64,000 nt of DNA, from NCBI GenBank assembly GCA_005406025.1, contig BGZK01000874.1, forward strand, positions 124,001-188,000. The letters are read 5' to 3'. Both the position numbers and the translations under genes were made by a program. This stretch comes from Eumeta japonica. Taxonomy: Eukaryota; Arthropoda; Insecta; Lepidoptera; Psychidae. Within the stretch, counting starts at the first letter, position 1. Each line of letters begins with the position of its first letter. The notes beneath the pieces were generated by a model. That model saw only the letters and a program-made list of their open reading frames with translations, was not told the DNA's origin and did no database searches. Below are positions 39,355 to 51,031 of the stretch, piece by piece.

Positions 39355-40260
39355 CTGGTGAAAAACCACACCCTTTCTGTTGACCAATCACAGCCGTTTT
39401 TATTTCTGTACTTCCTCCTTGAGTCTCATCAGCAGTTGGCAATACAGATCTGAATTGATGGTTTTGCTTTTCAGCAAAAGCTCATAATATGTAATGTTCT
39501 TCCAATCTCACCATATACGTAGCATCAAGTTATTGGGAGTTGATTCGGGTTTCGATATAGTTTGTGTTGTTATGTTATAGTTTACTTGTCTTTTGACCAT
39601 GATCTTTTTCGCTCTTGTAGTAGGTAATTCATTTTTTATCGTCAGTGATCCATCTTTTCAAAAACGGTTCGGTTTTATTACATTTCAATAGACAATCGTA
39701 AATGAGTACCTATACGATTCATTAGATTTCTTTCAGTAAGCTCGTGTGGGACTCAAATACCAAACTTTTTAAAAATTGGTCAAAACTATTTTGTGCTCGG
39801 TCCCCAGCTCTTCAGGTAGGCCGTAAGAACTAATATGACGATCTTGCTCAAATTTTTCTAAAATGGCATCGACTTTATCCATAACAGGCCGACCAGAGCG
39901 AGGTTCATCTTTGACATCAAAATTACCGAAATAAAAACGCTTGAATCAGTTTTGTGCTACTTTTACCCTTAATGTACTCTTACTACATTAGGTCGATAAA
40001 CGTCAAAATTTTTTTCACGGCTTGTGTCGCTTTTTTTCCTTTTTTTGTAATAAAACCAAAATGTATCGAATTCCTACGTTAAATTCGCTCATTTTGGTGG
40101 ACAGAATGGCGGGACACCGTTTTTACTTTTTATTTTTATTTTTCTACAATGTGATCTATTTAATAGCATGAAAACTAGCTAGACACAAGCAGCACAACCA
40201 AAGAAATGTTACTGCAACTTTTTAATTTTAAAATACGAAAAAACTTTTTTCCCGACCTAA
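39355..40260 (-). mobile_element. mariner element, 3' truncated and decayed
   Basis: The right end is a mariner terminal repeat (TACGAAAAAACTTTTTTCCC then GACCTAA) followed by the TA target. Reading the minus strand from ATG at 40,092, broken frames give FGNFDVKDEPRSGRPVMDK, DAILEKFEQDRHISSYG and, further on, a YYELLLKSKTINSDLYCQ piece, which are the helix-turn-helix linker and catalytic-domain parts of a mariner transposase. Homology ends near 39,355, before the last catalytic Asp region, so the left end is missing. Same subfamily and same orientation as the copy at 47.5-48.6 kb. Confidence 0.8.
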
Positions 40261-40269
40261 TACATTACC

Positions 40270-42440
40270 CCGGAAAAACACTATTTATGAACTTGTTTTA
40301 CAACCGAGTGGTACACCATAAATGTATAAAGAGAAGATGAACAGTCGCTTACTATTTCGACGGCGAAAAATGCCTCAAAATGTACATGATGTCTTTCTCT
40401 CATATTTTACGATACCATTTTGCAGTGCCAAAGAAAAAAAAAAGAGAAAGAACATTATTTATTATCTAAAATTTCAACCGAAATGTCATAACATAAGGTT
40501 AATTTTTAAATGTCAAAAAAACAAGTAACGATTATTTTGTTATTGGAAAACAATAAGGCTTTCTTTTATAATTTACTTGTGCTGTACTAAAACAAGACAT
40601 TAATGGAGTTGTTTAATAATATTTTAAATTTTATTCTTGTGTTTTGATTGAACGTATGAAAAGAATCATAGTATATTTTCCTTCATAATAGAGCTTAATG
40701 TAATAATCACCTAAGATGACAGTTAATATGAACCTTTACTTTACACCTCTATTTTTTGACAGAACACTTCGACGTCGTAACGGAAGGTGCGACGAAACTA
40801 CACTGAAAGCAATTAGTGCTAAACTGCCTGATTTAGCACTCATTTACTGCAGCCGTTTCTTTTTTTTTATAGATCAATGAAATACACCTACAAAAGTATG
40901 CGCAGTATAAAATTCTGGCCTTTGATTAGATTTATCGAGAGCTGTAATAACATAATATTGACGAGATAGGGGGGAAAGAAGGCAAGTTTAAATATGAAAA
41001 TGTAATTGATGTAAAAAATAATACAGAAATGTCAGAGAAAAATAGTGATCGGCATAACTTCAATACGAGAAATAAAAATGAACTATCTTTACCTGTTAGT
41101 CGATTATATAAAGTTACAACCTCATTCATGAGGCTCTGTGTTAATGTTCAATTAAATCCTTGCTTGTACTCAAAACTTATTCTCAAAATAATTAAGATCA
41201 ATTTTAAACAATTACTTGGTAAAATGGTTTCATAAAACTTCCTATCATTTAGCAGACAAAAGTCCAAGGACATAACCAGCTCGGGTTCTGATTGGGTCGT
41301 CTCTTTCTGTAATACTTTTGTTTTAACTATTATTGTACATAATTTAATTTGAAAAGAGTTACCCTCATTTTTTTTAATCAGTGGACTGGACTGAAAACTA
41401 CCTTCCAAACGAGTGGTAAATTTATATTATAATGACACATTTCAAGAGTTATGTACAACCTGTGAAATAAAGAGATTTTTGAATTTGAAAGTGGTTGGGA
41501 GATCTAGAATATGAAATTTCACTCAGAACAATACTAGTGTCACATACTATAAATAAACACTCTTTATATATACTAATAAACAAATTTGAAATTTATTTAA
41601 CTTCTTTAGCACAGTATTATTATACCATTTGTCCAGAATTGTTTATAGGCAAAGAAAAACATAATATAAAAACGACCAAAAAAAAAAATTTACTATTGCA
41701 AAATGGACGTATTTGAAAAACGTGCATCACTTAATCTTTTCTTTGTCGCTAGTGTATCAGTACCGTAACGTTCCGCATGCGAGCGCCGGCCGGGATCCCA
41801 GTGATTTATATCAACATCATCCTCACAATTGAATCGCGGGCGCGCGCAATCCCGGCCCAAAGTATCTATTAGCTACGTGCCCCGGGTACCGACGCGCCAA
41901 AAGTATTTACGGCTTGTTGTTCGCAATGAACGTATTTGTCGTCCTAATGTTCGCCGCGAGTATTGGGCCAATCTCGTACGTATTTATTTTGTAAAGGTAA
42001 AAAGGACAAGTGTTCGTCTTGTGCAATGTTTTGTTGTAGATTGTGACGGTTGTATTGATAAGAGAGAATTGATTATATATTAAAGAAAAACAACGTAAAG
42101 TACTATAGGAAAATATTAAGAGAGCAAAATAAAAATGGAAAAATGCATATCAGAAAATATTGCAAAAGTAAAATTATATTTGTTATTCGCAATCTTATTA
42201 AATTTTGAAAATATACGAAATTATCAAAACTCACGTATTCGTTAGTTACTGTTAACAACTGCTGAAAAATGAAAGATTAGAAACGCCCTTAAAAAAACGT
42301 TCATTGATCTTCACTTGTAGAACTTCATTTGAACCGTATAGTGGCCTAATCACTAAGCTGAGCACATCGAGCACTTAAAACGCTTGTATTATATATCTCG
42401 TTGATTCGAATGAATCGTTATCTTTTCATAAGGTTGTTGT
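40270..42440. other. Gene-free interval
   Basis: AT-rich. A CpG-rich, non-repetitive block at 41,760-41,900 (GAGCGCCGGCCGGGATCCC; CGGGCGCGCGCAATCCCGGC) stands out and may be regulatory. No coding motif. Confidence 0.35.
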
Positions 42441-42447
42441 TTTTCAG

Positions 42448-42510
42448 GAGATTGTCAGCCAGATGTTCTTCGATCGTGGTACAGAACACCCACAGGAAGG
42501 GATGGGGTAG
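42448..42510 (+). other. Exon-like segment, 20 codons then stop
   Basis: A good acceptor (TTGTTGTTTTTCAG|GAG) precedes EIVSQMFFDRGTEHPQEGMG and a TAG. The minus strand over the same bases is also open and reads WVFCTTIEEHLADNLLKNNN. Coding-like on both strands in AT-rich DNA; it may be a real terminal exon or a transposon fragment. Not assigned to a gene. Confidence 0.25.
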
Positions 42511-44175
42511 ACCAATTTTCAAACTAAGTAATTAGAAAGGAGATAGAACAGTTCACACGGCCTTTCCTGTATTTACAAACTATTTCTACATTTTAATACA
42601 GTACATACATTGATCTAATATCAATTAATAGGACTTACAAACTGAACATTTCTGTTATTTAAAATTTTAAAAATTAAAACTTTTGACATAAAGTTATGTT
42701 CGTATACAGATTGTTTTTATTTAAAAATAAATTAATTTCTATGAGTCTTACTTGAATCGAAATCCGTTTATTTGTTAACGTTGATTGCAATTAAAAATGA
42801 GTTCTTTATATACTTAATATAATATATCACCTATCTAGATGTGATGATCGAATGGTCGACCCCTTGAATTCTGAGCATGGGCAATAATATTAATAATAAA
42901 TTGATCAAGAAGTTTTTTAGTTAAGTCGAAAACGACTGTATTATTAATTATGGTAACACTGCCAATCCATCGATCTACAGTAATTCATCATAAGCCGTAT
43001 TAAATTAATCACGCCTTTTCGTACAATCACATGGAGCGACTTCTAAGCGGACGGTTGTGTTCGTGTGAGAGCCCTTTACTGTCTCTGCTTGCTGTCAAAA
43101 TATTTATGCAGCACCCTCTGTAATCGTAGGGTTGACGACATTTATCCTAAAAATTAATAACACAATTGTTTTTTCTCCTATGTTTTTTAAAATATATTAA
43201 AGTATATTATAATAACTTTACAGGGGAAATAATAAGCTATAAAATAAATAAAAAAAAAAATATCTGACTATTATTTATTGTAGAGAAAAACGTCACAAAT
43301 TTTATAAAACTTTTCCTCTTTTTAAAAGTACATATGTATTTATTAGGCATCAACTTCATTTACTTAAATAAAATTAAAAAAAAACATGTTAAACAATAAT
43401 TTCCGTAAAATATATATGCTATAAAGTAGTTTGCTTTATTCTTGCCTTTCTAAGTACGTAATGCGTTAATAGTAGTATTAAATAAATAATACGACGAAAA
43501 GCATGCCAGTTTTCAATTAAAGGCAGTGTGATAATATGGACAAATAGAAAATGGATAATTGGTATTAACAGTACATCATACATCATTTTCAAACCCAATC
43601 TTTTTTTATAGATCATTACACAGTATTTAAAAGTTTATTTCAAATTTGATCACGTGCAATCACAACGAAACACAAGTTTTGTAAAAAGAAAAGACCAAAT
43701 AAGAAATCGACATTCTTTCCTTTTCTTTTTAATAAATTTAATGCGTTAAACTTTATGCGACCCTATTTATTTAAATAATGATTTTTCTTTGCCCGATCAT
43801 CAGTCAAAAACTGCTAAAGATATCGATAAATAAGCTTTACGATTTGATACGGAATCTGAAATTATAGGCTATTTATAATGTTATAAATGTATAAATACAT
43901 TTATTTGAATGTTCGTCACGGGCTAACGGCTGGACGAATAGTGATCAAATTATGCAAAAAGGTAAAAAGTATATATGTCCGGAAAAATAACAATTTGTTA
44001 TCAATAATGTCCACGACTGAAATCGGTACCGGGATTCGTATTGAACTTGACAGCGGAATTGGAGCCGAACTGGAGTAGAACTAGAGTTGGGAGGGTAACA
44101 GCTAGTCAAGTACAACGCTACGTGTTAGTGGAAATTAAATGAAACAAACAATACATCACACGACACAAATTTCAG

Positions 44176-44250
44176 GCCTCTGATGTTCTGTCGGCCACAC
44201 TCCAGAAACTTTCTGTGGAGACGAATGTTGACCTCTTAACAAGTAATTGA
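44176..44250 (+). other. Exon-like segment, 24 codons then stop
   Basis: An acceptor (CACAAATTTCAG|GCC) is followed by ASDVLSATLQKLSVETNVDL, four more residues and TGA. The composition is that of a helical protein end. No upstream exon was found, so this is only a candidate. Confidence 0.25.
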
Positions 44251-47200
44251 CAGTAACAACAAATTGTTGCCATTACCTTAAAACTGTTTTATAATAATCT
44301 GTTACATGTTCTTTAGCGAGGGTGAAGATTTTGGCAATAAATAATATATTACGTGTAATGTAAAACCCACTGAAGTGTCGTAATACAAGAAAGTCAATTT
44401 TTGGCCATTAATGACAATTTTCAGTCGATGGCTAAGTAATTATGTTGTTCTAGGCCAATTGGGAATTGTGAAACTTTCGAAGTGAAAAACCATTAATTTT
44501 CTTGAGCACGATAAGAAAATACTCAAATGAAATTCATTGTGCGTCGAAGGACATATGGAGTAATTTTAATGATTGATGTAGTAATTGAATAAATTAAACA
44601 AAAGCCATAGACAAGTAACGACGAAATTTATCATTGGATATGAACTGCGTGAACATCGTAACAACGAATACATATTCAAGGACGTGGAACGGGCACCCCT
44701 AACGTTTAAACAAAACATCGATTAATCGCGTTAAAAGCTCGGCACTTCCGGCCGGTCTATAAGTTGAATGCCTTTTTTTTTTGGTTTTTCATATGGATAT
44801 CTAGAAATGATTACATTTTAAAATGGGCCGATATTGGAAAGATTTCATAGACACACAGTATAATGTTCTGATTGCAAAACGTTTATATTTTATGGAAATC
44901 TGTGAGACGAATTTCTAATAGTCTCGAATCACGTATACTAGCGAAGTCGTCAGTTCAACCAATGTCTGAATATAAATACATGCTAAAGGGTTATTGAATG
45001 GTATACGCTTTGTATAGTTAAGTGCTTTCGATTAAAAAATTCGATTTTCGTGCCTAGATGTACTTGTTGCCATTACAATTATTATGTTTTCAACATTTTG
45101 CGTCGATAATTCTATGATTACTTTTTCGGTATTTGAATAAATAAAATTGTTGATATAAATTGGACGCTAATACCTAACGTGAGATCTGTCTACTTGTAGA
45201 GACAGGCCTCTAACATCCTTCGTTCATATATAATTATCATTTTTTTTACAAAATGAAAGACTATTGAAATTTGATTTTCTGTACGTAATTGTACGTTTGA
45301 TGTAATGTATTAAGTCATTGCTTAAATAAATAAAACTACAAAACGGTTAGAAAAAAATGCATATTAGGACTTGACATTTAAAGTTGCTCTTTGTGATTAA
45401 CTTATAGTTTATTTCATCGGAAATAGTTTTATTTAAACATGCTGATTTGTTAATTTTTAATTTAAATCAATATAGCTGGACGGCAATTGGAAAACCGCAA
45501 CCCTACGCGGCGCGGCGTTCTTTGAAGGGCTCAGCAGGCAATGGGAACGCGTCAGGACACGTTAATTACGAGGGCTGCGGGTAGATTTGAAATCGTTAAC
45601 GGCTACTGACGCATCTTTTATTCGAAAGCAATAGCTAATCCTTGGCAACACCTTTCACTGAGTAAATTAAAAGTGAATCGATAGGCGACTTGCTGCTAGC
45701 GCTCGACGAGCGCTCGTGTTTCATTACAGGTCGTATTAAGACCTTTTAAAATAATGTCGATTGCCACGTTTCTAGGAATCGAGCAACGAAAGTAGGTTCG
45801 ATACCGGTCAATCTAGTTTCACGTCGCCCACGGTGGAAAATACGTAGAACAAATGCAAATAACAGAAATATTTAAATTTCATGATATGTAGGTACCTAAT
45901 TAATTGATGAGTATCGATCACAATCTCTTTAAAAATATTATTTAATTAGACATAGTCAAAATTAAAACTAGTAGTACGGGAGCTGTGTATTATTTCCTAG
46001 CTGAATTGTCGTGTGCAGCGCCGAGTGCAGATGAACTTAGACAACTTAGACCTCCGAGAGGAGGTGCCGGGGGCTTATACAGGTTGTGACAACGGGGGAC
46101 GAGGTAACGTGTTTGTTCCTTGGCCATGGGAGCTTCTCGGGGACTGCGGATGCAACGCAGATGATGACTCTGCCCCTTACTATGTAATGTGTATTTGTTA
46201 TGACTCTAGGTATACAATCTAAGGGTTGCAGGGTATAGGTATTGTTTGTACCTTAAACTCTTTAATGAATATTCGATATTGTTTATTTGTTTGAAGATTT
46301 ATATAGAGCTACATTACATTGTTTATGGTATTACACTTTTAGCTCACAATTATTCAAGAGTGTATCATATATATTATTAAATTTGGTTTTGCATTAACAT
46401 AGCGCCATGTACGAGTATAGATAAAACTGTACGAATACACGAAATACCCCCGGCGTAGCGTAAATCCTCAATTAATTGGTCCTCGTCGACCCGACACCGG
46501 TGGCCTCTACTAAATTAAACATTTTCTCTTATTTAAAATCGAAATGAAGTCGATTTGAATTCGAAGCCGACAGTAATTACAGAGTTTGAACGACGTGAAA
46601 ACGCCGCCGGGCCGGCCGCCATCTTGGCGCGCCTCCCGCGGGGGTGCTTCGGCGCGCCTAACTTAAATGGCCAATGTTTCTAACTTCAAATTAATCAATG
46701 GTTCACCAGTTGAAGTAACGCTTTTATTTTTGTCACGTTCCTACTATTTATTGTCTATGGCGGGGTAGACACTTCGGAAAGGTCATGTTATCGATCGAGC
46801 ATCTAATAGTGTACCGTTTCAATTTCCGTATCGGGCTAAGCGTCTTCGCCGCAGAACTTCTTTCATGTACACGCCCAACGCGATTAAGGTTCCAATTGAA
46901 TACTTTTATTTGTCGAAAGGGGCGTAATAAGTAAAGCGAGCGCCCGCGCCCCGGAAGCGGAGAAGTGATAAAAACTCTAATCTGGGGCGATTACTGAGCC
47001 CTCGGTCGGTGTGATTGGAAAAATTTTCCTCTGGAAGTTTTTAAATTGGATCAGAACACGAGCGCTCAATTCGCCATGAACGCCCGCAACTCCCGCAACT
47101 CCGCTAATGCGATTGACGGCCCGCCCGCCCCGGCCCCGCCGACAATCCCACATCCGCCCAGATTTAGATACTTCCTAAATTGTTTCTTTCTACTTTCACA

Positions 47201-47440
47201 AACGGAATATTATTGGATTTGTAGTTAATACGTCCCTTTGGAACTAGAAATTTTTGAACTTACGGTACAAGAAAATCTTATGGAGAGTTGCAGTCGGTAT
47301 ACGGTTATTGTGCGGTATTAATACAAAAATATTTACGTTTACAGACATGGAACTTGCATAGATTATGTTGAGTAGGTGAAAAGTTTTTTCGTATATATAT
47401 ACAAAATCAAAGTAATTTTTCATCATATTTTATTTACATC
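44251..47440. other. Gene-free interval with CpG-rich islands
   Basis: Non-repetitive GC-rich islands at 44,690-44,780, 45,480-45,600, 46,000-46,200, 46,590-46,670 and 46,930-47,170. The 46.0-46.2 kb block has a 69-codon plus-strand frame and an open minus strand, neither with a known motif. The 46.6 kb island contains CGCCGCCGGGCCGGCCGCC and AAGATGGC-type sequence. They are possible enhancers or promoters of nearby genes. Confidence 0.35.
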
Positions 47441-47454
47441 TATTTATAATATAT

Positions 47455-48638
47455 TATATATAATACATTTTGTTCAACAACTTGTTGCTATTTTGGAGGT
47501 ATTGACATAATCTCATTGCTGTGGAAATTTTTATGATTTTCGTTCAAAAAACTGTGACAAGCGGTTTTGACAGTCCTCTCTTTATGTTAATCTAATATTT
47601 CTTAAATAATTCTGAAAATACCGAAACAGGGGAAGATCTGAGGGTGCAAGATCAGGGCTATATGGCGGACGCATTAAAACATCCCAACCAAATTTTCTCA
47701 ATATTTGCTGAGTGGCTAAAGATGTATCTGATCTGGTACTATCATGGTGAAAATCACGGCCGTTTTTTCTTTACTACTTCCTTGAGTCTTATCAGCTGTT
47801 GGCAGTAGACATCCGAATTGATGGTTTTTCCCGGCAGTAAAAGTTCATAATGAAAGCTTGTAATAATAATAATAATAATGCATAATAATGCCCTTTTTAT
47901 TCCACCATACACATAGCATCAACTTATTGCAAGTTAATCCGGGTTTCACTATAGCCTGTGAAGCTTGCTTGCTTTTTGACCATGATATTTTCCTCACGTT
48001 CTTGTCGTAGGTAATTAATTTCTCATCACCAGTGATCAATCTTTTCAAAAATGGTTCGGTTTGATTACGTTTCAATGGAGAATCTCAAACGAGTACATGA
48101 TTAATTAGATTTCTTTCAGTGAGCTCATGTGGGACTCTAGTGTCGAGCATTTTTGTATATCCACTTTTTTTCGAATGGAACAAAACTGTTTTGTGGTCTA
48201 TTCCCAACTCTTCAGCAATGTTGTAAAAACTAATACGCCGATCTCGCTCTATTTTTTCCAAAATGGCATCGATTTTATCCGTAATAGGTCGATCAGAGCG
48301 AGGTTCATCTTTGATTTCAAAATTGCCAAGCTGAAGACGCTGGAACCAGTTTTGTACTAATCTTACCGACACTGCATTAGGTCCATAAACGTCTAATTTT
48401 TTTTCGTGCCTTGTGTCGCAATTTCCCCTTTTTTTTAAAAAAAAATAAAACTTTAAAATATATCAAATTTCTATGTTAGATTCTCTCATTCTGGTGGACA
48501 AAAAACAATAGAAAAATGATGGGACACCGTTTTTACTTTTTTTTAAATATTATCTATTCAATGATATCAAAACTAGCCAGATACAAACAGCACAATTTTT
48601 TACTTACATAGTACGAAAAAACATTTTCCCAGACCTAA
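47455..48638 (-). mobile_element. mariner element, near full length, decayed
   Basis: The right end has the mariner terminal repeat (TACGAAAAAACATTTTCCCA then GACCTAA) next to TA. From ATG at 48,489 the minus strand gives, through several frameshifts, VQNWFQRLQLGNFEIKDEPR, KIDAILEKIERDRRISFYNI, the EELGIDHKTVL helix, HELTERN, then LKRLITGDEKLITYDKNVRK and CVWWNKKGI with the first catalytic Asp (TGDE), and further left the YSPDLAPSD region with the last catalytic Asp. An (AAT)n expansion lies at about 47,862-47,881 inside it. The left terminal repeat is too diverged to place. Not active. Confidence 0.85.
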
Positions 48639-48639
48639 T

Positions 48640-49077
48640 ATATAAAATGTTACAATATATCGGTTGCTTGTATGTACACAAATTTATATAAACAAATGTG
48701 TAAAAAAAGTGAAAAGGATCTGAATAGCGAAGATTTCGTATTATGTTATTACCATTTTCCTAAAAAATTAATAAAAATGAAAAAATAAATCATTAATATT
48801 TTATATATTCTTTTAAAATAGGTTTCAGTGTATTTGTCTGTGACACCTACTTCAATATCTCATCACTGATACTCCACAGCTACCTTAGAAAATTATTTTA
48901 AGTAATCTTTTCCTTTCCGTTATATTTTCATATCTTATAGTTAAGATTCCGCATCTTTTGCTTATAATAAAAGATTGCAGATATACTTCTACTGTGCGAT
49001 GATACGAAAATAGCTGTCTTTCAAAACTCGATATACAAAACTGACTCAAAATATTATGCTCGTCCCTGCAGGTCCTT
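48640..49077. other. AT-rich spacer between mariner and piggyBac elements
   Basis: Nothing supportable apart from ordinary AT-rich sequence. Confidence 0.4.
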
Positions 49078-49081
49078 TTAA

Positions 49082-50047
49082 CCCTAGATCACTAACCTTA
49101 TTTTTCAACGCTTATTACTAACCTTCGTCGTTTCGACTACGCTGTCAAAAAAGTAGGTTTATAAGGTTTTATTGAATAAAATATTAATTTCTTTTACATA
49201 TTTTTTTATTATATTTATTTACTTAGAAAAAAAATAACATTTTTATTTATTTAAATCACATAATTATCACTTAATCAGACTTTTTACTGAGACCATATTT
49301 TTCGCTCAAAATAAAGATATTTGTTTTTTTAAATGCTTACCAATTAAAAACTAAAACATAATTCTTCGAAAAAAACTCAAATAATCAAAAGTAACATATG
49401 AAATTAACAAAAAAAAACATAATTTGGTAAAAAAGACTATGAACTAAGACATTTGTGGCACACGTCAAGTTTGTGTTCGCCACACAATGACTTATGGCAC
49501 TTGTAGCAAGTAGATTTCGTCATCCTTCGTTTTGCTGACGGGCATATGGCACAAATTTTCAATTGATGGAGATGCGTGGTCATTTACCTGAACGTCTAGA
49601 CCTGGAGGTGGATATTGTGTCAAAGAAGAGACCTCATCCTCATTAACTGATTCATAAGCGGGATCAACCTCGATGTGGTCTTCCTTCTCACTCTCTGATG
49701 AATTTTCTTCGTCACTATTATCTGATAATAATAGCTGAAGAATCGTATCTGTAATAAAAAAAAAATAATTACTTTTACATTGTAAAAACTAAAAAATAAA
49801 CTTAAAAAAAAAGAAACACAATAGTAAAAAATGTAACGTTAATACTAACCTTCGTCGATGCGACGAGCCATGGTCGCTGGTCTGGTGCTCACAGGCCTCC
49901 CGCACAAGAAACACTACCGTCTGTCGCGGGGGCAGCGGGTCAACGGAGATTACACGGGAGCTGAAATAGGTGCGGCCGCGCACTCGAAATTTATGACACT
50001 TTTTTCGAATTCGCGTCGTCGATTCGACGAAGCTTAGTGATCTAGGG
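49082..50047 (-). mobile_element. Miniature piggyBac with perfect ends and TTAA target
   Basis: A 966 bp element begins CCCTAGATCACTAA and ends TTAGTGATCTAGGG (perfect 14 bp terminal inverted repeats), and both sides are TTAA (49,078-49,081 and 50,048-50,051), the piggyBac target duplication. Subterminal CTTCGTCG(T/A)T(T/G)CGAC palindromes lie near both ends. Inside, on the minus strand, are the N-terminal and C-terminal parts of a piggyBac transposase with the catalytic core deleted. It is non-autonomous but its intact ends suggest it could have been moved by an intact relative and is fairly young. Confidence 0.92.
49437..49875 (-). pseudogene. piggyBac transposase: N-terminus joined to C-terminal domain
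   Basis: The minus-strand frame starts at ATG (49,871) with MARRIDE, then a donor (GAAG|GTTAGTA) and an acceptor (TTATTACAG|ATACG) at about 49,750 lead into LLLSDNSDEENSSESEKED, the acidic N-terminal region. Around 49,555 the reading frame shifts by one base into the C-terminal cysteine-rich domain, CAICPSAKRRMTKSTCYKCH then KSLCGEHKLDVCHKCLSS and stop at 49,437-49,439. The eight cysteine/histidine ligands of the DNA-binding cross-brace are present. The catalytic Asp triad is absent. As read, the two parts are out of frame unless spliced at the GTAAAT near 49,590. Confidence 0.8.
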
Positions 50048-50315
50048 TTAAAATAACCATCAAACGGCATTAAGAAGTTAACTACGATTGTACCACGCTG
50101 ACAAGTACTCGTATACCTTGCTGTAATTCAGTACCATATAAAACATATTGCCCTAGAGAAACTGTCTGTCTGCTTGTACGTGTATAACTCGAAAATCACA
50201 GGTCGCATTTACATACTTTTTTTTAGTATAGAGGTAAATTATTTGAGAGAAAGAAGATAAAGGGATGAAGGAAATGGGAAGAGAAGGAGATATGGGGCTA
50301 GTGAGAGAGAGGGGA

Positions 50316-50353
50316 ACCGAGAGCGAGAGCGAGAGCGAGAGAGAGAGAGAGAC
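50316..50353. repeat. (GAGAGC)n / (GA)n microsatellite
   Basis: A run of GAGCGA and GAGA repeats within a purine-rich stretch from about 50,250. A similar (GA)n run lies at 55,679-55,703. Confidence 0.8.
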
Positions 50354-50534
50354 AAAAATGGAGAATTAAAATCTAGAATTTGATTAAGCTTAGTGATGAG
50401 TACAGGATCAGGTTTAGGTATCGAGGTTTTAATAGAAATTAAAATCTTGATCAAGATTCTTTACCCACGCGAACGGAGCTACGGGCACAAGATAGTCAGT
50501 AATAAGCCTTATAAGTAATTCTAATTTAAATTAC

Positions 50535-50760
50535 GAAATGCCATAAAAAACACATATGAAGAAGTAGAAGTGTCCGCTGTTGTATTTCGTCCAATAGGTA
50601 AAAATTCCGGTGATCCACTCCCCTCTGTATGAGATATCCTATTTTTTCCAAAAAGGCTGGCAATGCACTGGTGACTCCTTTGGGGTTGCAAATGTCCATA
50701 GGCAACGGTGCTCACCTACTTGTTGGTAACTCGCACGCTCATTCGCAGTTTGTTAGTACT
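50535..50760. repeat. Lepidopteran non-autonomous repeat (Helitron-like)
   Basis: GGCAATGCACTGGTGACTCC, GGGGTTGCAAATGTCCATAG, GGCAACGGTGCTCACCTACT and then TCGCACGCTCATTCGC follow the recognisable order of a very abundant lepidopteran repeat (often classed as Helitron-derived). It lies just downstream of fuss exon 6. Confidence 0.55.
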
Positions 50761-50795
50761 TTGAAAAAATTATATGATGTATTTTAAAAACGTAC

Positions 50796-51031
50796 CAAGT
50801 CAGTGTCAGGACGCTCATCCTCGGTGGTCTCCACGTCGACGCTCTCGTCGCTGTCGCGGTCACTGCGAGCCGGCGACCTGGCCGGAGGCGGTGTCCGTGC
50901 GGGGGAGCGGGACGGGGTAGCAGGGGACGCGGCAGGAGACGCACGCGGCGACTCCGCCCTCAAGGAGCGCACAGGCCGGAACGCCCTGGGCTCTTCCACT
51001 GCACCCACGCTGCTCAGAGCCGTCAGAGCAC
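50796..51031 (-). CDS. fuss: fuss exon 6
   Basis: Acceptor ATACGACATAG|GTGC and donor GACTTG|GTACGT. The intron before it is only 90 bases. It encodes a low-complexity Ser/Pro/Arg region and an acidic SDESVDVETTEDERPDTDL end. Phase 1 in, phase 0 out; the gene continues to the left. Confidence 0.88.

Noticed and set aside
45771..45815. tRNA-like B-box GGTTCGATACC
   Set aside because: No A-box at the proper distance and no cloverleaf can be drawn around it.
46013..46222. 69-codon plus-strand ORF in a GC-rich block
   Set aside because: Plausible composition but no motif, no splice sites and an equally open opposite strand; listed only as part of a GC-rich island.
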